Below are positions 63,936 through 64,000 of a DNA stretch of 64,000 nucleotides, piece after piece. The position numbers were made by a program, and so were the translations under genes. Location of the stretch: NCBI GenBank assembly GCA_014204635.1, contig JACHLS010000001.1:1-64000 (forward strand). The letters are read 5' to 3'. Each line of letters opens with the position of its first letter. The first letter of the stretch is position 1. The notes under the pieces were generated by a model. It was not told the origin of the DNA, searched no databases, and saw only the letters and a list, made by a program, of their open reading frames with translations. The DNA is from Sporosarcina luteola (GTDB lineage: Bacteria > Bacillota > Bacilli > Bacillales_A > Planococcaceae).

Positions 63936-64000
63936 CTGGCGTTCAAATAGAGAATCTGGCGTTTGGGTGTAAGTACTGGCGTTCAAGTAGAGAATCTGGC
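63936..64000. repeat. start of a third array of 40-bp dimeric repeats, cut by the window end
   Basis: CTGGCGTT begins units at 63936, 63956, 63976 and 63996, a 20-bp step. Alternate units are CTGGCGTTCAAATAGAGAAT and CTGGCGTTTGGGTGTAAGTA, so the true period is 40 bp. Confidence 0.8.

Overview
The window comes from a spore-forming low-GC Gram-positive of the Bacillales, most like Planococcaceae (Sporosarcina-type), though species cannot be fixed from one window. Reasons: a CotH kinase beside a CotG-like repeat coat protein, a B. subtilis-like yrk sulfur operon, S-box (SAM-I) and preQ1-I riboswitches, strong AGGAGG ribosome binding sites with many GTG/TTG starts, and Bacillus-type protein families throughout. 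No rRNA or tRNA genes were seen.

Layout. 1-14 kb: the 3' end of a group II intron, a frameshifted EamA transporter, small enzymes, a divergent cotG-like/cotH pair, a divergent HxlR regulator/CatE-like dioxygenase pair, a decayed UvrD-type helicase, a VTC-DUF4956 pair, a sigma factor with its DUF4179 partner, an AI-2E transporter and a DHFR-like protein. 14.2-25.5 kb: a complete type I-C CRISPR-Cas locus (cas3-cas5-cas8c-cas7-cas4-cas1-cas2, with an internal Cas11c start in cas8c) followed by a leader and an array of 38 repeats plus one decayed terminal repeat. 25.5-27.8 kb: a broken IS1380-family element, then a compact promoter / single CRISPR-like repeat / terminator unit, then an IS3 orfA relic. 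28-35 kb: FhuF-like protein, CoA transferase, rhodanese and a SsuABC/TauABC-like importer. 35-43.5 kb: peptidases, efflux proteins, a methyltransferase, and a LysR/YeiH pair. 43.5-48 kb: a CstR-controlled persulfide-detoxification operon (yrkD, E, rhodanese, F, H, I, J). 48-64 kb: LCP protein, a second sigma/anti-sigma pair, PlsY-like protein, a SAM-riboswitch metY-hom unit, BCCT transporter, a short-type aconitase with a tiny zinc-ribbon protein, a preQ1-controlled QueT and an acetyltransferase.

How genes work together. Palindromic ATACCC/GGGTAT-type sites lie before yrkD, yrkE, yrkF and the distant rhodanese at 30.7 kb, so these probably form one sulfide/persulfide stress regulon. metY and hom are both homoserine/methionine genes downstream of one SAM-I riboswitch. 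The CRISPR effector, adaptation genes, leader and array form a unit that looks functional.

The most unusual items are the stand-alone CRISPR-repeat-like small RNA unit at 27.3 kb, which resembles the crRNA-like RNAs of CreTA/CreR systems, and three unrelated intergenic arrays (34.7, 55.2 and 63.9 kb) that share one architecture: alternating half-units of about 20 bp in 40-42 bp dimers.
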